Of a stretch of DNA of 11,169 nucleotides, positions 8,433 to 11,169 are shown piece by piece. Both the position numbers and the translations under genes were made by a program. The stretch spans positions 1-11,169 of the forward strand of contig DAIEEM010000015.1 of the NCBI GenBank assembly GCA_027325905.1, written 5' to 3'. The notes beneath the pieces are model-generated. The model ran no database searches. It was not told the origin of the DNA and saw only the letters and a program-made list of their open reading frames with translations. Source of the DNA: Rhodocyclaceae bacterium. GTDB taxonomy: Bacteria > Pseudomonadota > Gammaproteobacteria > Burkholderiales > Rhodocyclaceae. Positions within the stretch are counted from its first letter, which is position 1, and the number at the start of each line of letters is the position of its first letter.

Positions 8433-8446
<14 letters not shown>
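6578..8446 (-). CDS. asnB: Asparagine synthetase (glutamine-hydrolysing), AsnB type
   Basis: A 622-residue protein with every hallmark of AsnB, which converts aspartate, glutamine and ATP to asparagine, glutamate, AMP and pyrophosphate. Glutaminase domain: Cys2 nucleophile (MCGISGFW), RGPD (28-31), RLAVID (47-52), FNGEIYNF (71-78), GDSEV (96-100). Synthetase domain: PP-loop SGGVDSS (260-266), FDEPFGDQAALPT (331-343), LTGEGADEVFGGY (358-370), and SLEARVPYLDHRFVEF (494-509). The need for Cys at position 2 fixes the start at 8446; upstream in-frame codons would bury it. CAGGG lies six bases before the ATG. The start overlaps the msbA stop by 14 bases, and the stop overlaps the next start as ATGA. 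It is closer to canonical AsnB than the paralogue two genes downstream. The symbol denotes the family: true asparagine synthesis and amidation of a glycan component are both open, and the position inside a glycan operon favours a dedicated role. Confidence 0.93.
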
Positions 8447-10196
<1,750 letters not shown>

Positions 10197-10237
10197 GGGC
10201 GCGCGGCGCGGACGGAGGCTCGCAAAATAAGCCGGGA

Positions 10238-10266
10238 ATTATAGCCGATGGACTATGCCTCAATCC
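10238..10266 (-). promoter_or_regulatory. Candidate sigma-70 promoter for msbA and the downstream operon
   Basis: A perfect TATAAT (minus strand, 10243-10238) lies in the 63-base gap between the acetyltransferase stop and msbA. Transcription would start near 10231, leaving a leader of about 35 bases. The -35 side is poor: GATTGA (10265-10260) gives a 16-base spacer, while the better hexamer TTGAGG (10263-10258) is only 14 bases away. Either element would overlap the end of the acetyltransferase gene. There is no extended TGn. In such GC-rich DNA a consensus -10 in the only sizeable gap is suggestive, not proof. Confidence 0.45.
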
Positions 10267-10904
10267 GCGCCTGAAGGCGGGTTCCCGTCATAAGCCTCGC
10301 TGCGCGGTTCGGCGGAATCAGGCGCGCCATGGTCTTTTCCGCGGGTGCCGATGAGGCGGGCCGGTACGCCGGCAACGATGGAAAACGGCGGGCAGGATCG
10401 CGTCACCACTGCCCCGGCGCCGACAATGGAACCTCGGCCTATGCGTACGCCCGCCAGAACGATGGCGCCGGCGCCAATCCAGACGTCATCGTCGATCACG
10501 ATCTCGCGCCCTTCCATTCCTTGGCGGTTGATGGGAATGTCGATGCGGTCGAAATTATGCCGATAGGAAATGAGTTGCGCACCGGGTCCGACCAATACGT
10601 CGCTGCCGATGCGGATCGAACCGCGCCCATCGACCAGGGCGTTGCGGTTGAACTGGGTACGCGCCCCGATCTCGAAGCGCTCGCCGAATGCCCCGAGATA
10701 AACGCCGCGATTCAACTGCACGCCGTCGCCGAGCACAAGCAGCCCCGGCCCGGGGGCATCGACAACCACGCCGGTGCGCAAAATGCACCCCCGGCCGAGG
10801 CGGACGAAGGCGGGAAACTTGATGCTGGCGGCAAGCGAAATCTTGGCGCGCAACTGCAATCGGGCCTTCAACGCAAACAGGAAAAGCGTCAGCCAGCGTG
10901 TCAT
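10260..10904 (-). CDS. Left-handed beta-helix (hexapeptide-repeat) acyltransferase, probably sugar O-acetyltransferase
   Basis: A 214-residue trimeric-type acyltransferase related to the WcaF/WbbJ/maltose-acetyltransferase group, which move acetyl from acetyl-CoA to a sugar hydroxyl or amine. Hexapeptide turns run from about 36 to 185. SYRHNFD (113-119) contains the likely catalytic His116, followed by the loop that often carries specificity. DDVWIGAGAIVLAGVRIG (139-156) and IVAGVPARLIG (176-186) are the closing family signatures. A short hydrophobic and basic N-terminus (1-20) may touch the membrane; the last 25 residues are polar and unconserved-looking. The ATG at 10904 has GGGAG (10915-10911) six bases upstream; an upstream in-frame start would run through the glycosyltransferase gene in the wrong frame. 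It sits 31 bases after that gene and 63 before msbA. GC content is lower than in msbA. It presumably acetylates the same surface glycan; the acceptor is unknown. Confidence 0.92.
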   Translation of the reverse strand: MTRWLTLFLFALKARLQLRAKISLAASIKFPAFVRLGRGCILRTGVVVDAPGPGLLVLGDGVQLNRGVYLGAFGERFEIGARTQFNRNALVDGRGSIRIGSDVLVGPGAQLISYRHNFDRIDIPINRQGMEGREIVIDDDVWIGAGAIVLAGVRIGRGSIVGAGAVVTRSCPPFSIVAGVPARLIGTRGKDHGAPDSAEPRSEAYDGNPPSGAD

Positions 10905-10935
10905 GGCTTGCTCCCGGCGGGATGGGATTGCGTCT

Positions 10936-11169
10936 TCATGCGGCCAAGGCGCGGTATAGCGCGGAAAGCTTCTCAGCCATGGTGGCGGAACCGAGCGCCG
11001 CCACGGCCTCGCGGGCCGCCTCCCCCATGCCCTTGGCGACGCCCGCCGCGCACAGCGCGTCGAGGTGGCGGGCCAGGGCCTCGACGTCGAGGGCATCGCA
11101 GATGGCGCCATTGACGTTCGGCGCGATAAGCTCCGCTGCGCCGCTGCTCGCCGACGTCACCACCGGCAG
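10936..11169 (-). CDS. Glycosyltransferase (GT4/GT1 type), C-terminal end (cut by window edge)
   Basis: The last 77 residues and the TGA stop of a gene entering from beyond 11169. It opens LPVVTSASSGAAELI and continues PNVNGAICDALDVEALARHL, which is the end of the GT-B donor domain: the strand after the EX7E helix, the conserved turn before AELI, and the NG...D..ALA segment found in GT4 proteins. The rest is a helical tail. The catalytic part is outside the window, so donor and linkage cannot be judged. The stop is 31 bases before the acetyltransferase start, which suggests one transcript. A GTG at 11163 in this frame is an internal Val codon and not a start. Confidence 0.8.
   Translation of the reverse strand: MPVVTSASSGAAELIAPNVNGAICDALDVEALARHLDALCAAGVAKGMGEAAREAVAALGSATMAEKLSALYRALAA

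Noticed and set aside
10268..10279. Palindrome CGCC-TGAA-GGCG as a possible terminator between the acetyltransferase gene and msbA
   Set aside because: Only a four-base stem, inside the end of the coding sequence, with no following T tract on the minus strand.

Overview
The window is part of a cell-surface glycan locus, most likely lipopolysaccharide outer core or O-antigen, from a GC-rich Gram-negative bacterium. Every supportable gene lies on the minus strand, so transcription runs from base 11169 towards base 1. The MsbA-type transporter, the O-antigen-ligase-like protein and strongly G/C-biased third codon positions suggest a betaproteobacterium (Rhodocyclales/Nitrosomonadales-like). That placement is inferred from protein style and composition only; no marker gene is present.

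In transcription order: the C-terminal end of a GT4-type glycosyltransferase (11169-10936, cut by the window edge); a left-handed beta-helix acetyltransferase (10904-10260); a 63-base gap with a consensus -10 box; msbA (10196-8433); an AsnB-type glutamine-dependent asparagine synthetase homologue (8446-6578); a GT4 glycosyltransferase (6581-5469); a second, divergent AsnB homologue (5469-3637); a GT9 heptosyltransferase-like glycosyltransferase (3640-2504); an FkbM-family methyltransferase (2461-1535); an O-antigen ligase-like polytopic membrane protein (1497-310); and the N-terminal third of a second FkbM methyltransferase (332-1, running off the window).

From msbA to the GT9 gene each start overlaps the previous stop (14, 4, 1 and 4 bases), so these five genes look like one translationally coupled unit. 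The methyltransferase and ligase genes follow at short gaps, and the second methyltransferase overlaps the ligase by 23 bases. There is no gene-free stretch over 100 bases. I saw no tRNA, rRNA, insertion sequence, CRISPR array or convincing terminator.

A working model: the two glycosyltransferases extend a lipid-linked glycan on the cytoplasmic side; one or both AsnB homologues make a carboxamide (free asparagine, or an amidated sugar acid or amino-acid substituent); the acetyltransferase and methyltransferases decorate it; MsbA flips lipid A-core to the periplasm; and the ligase joins glycan to acceptor there. By hand count of sampled lines, the methyltransferase/ligase end (about 60% GC) and the acetyltransferase (about 60%) are poorer in GC than the msbA-to-GT9 block (about 69%), which suggests a conserved core with more recently exchanged decorating genes at its edges. 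The most interesting feature is the pair of unlike AsnB paralogues flanking a glycosyltransferase. I did not find a clearly unprecedented system.
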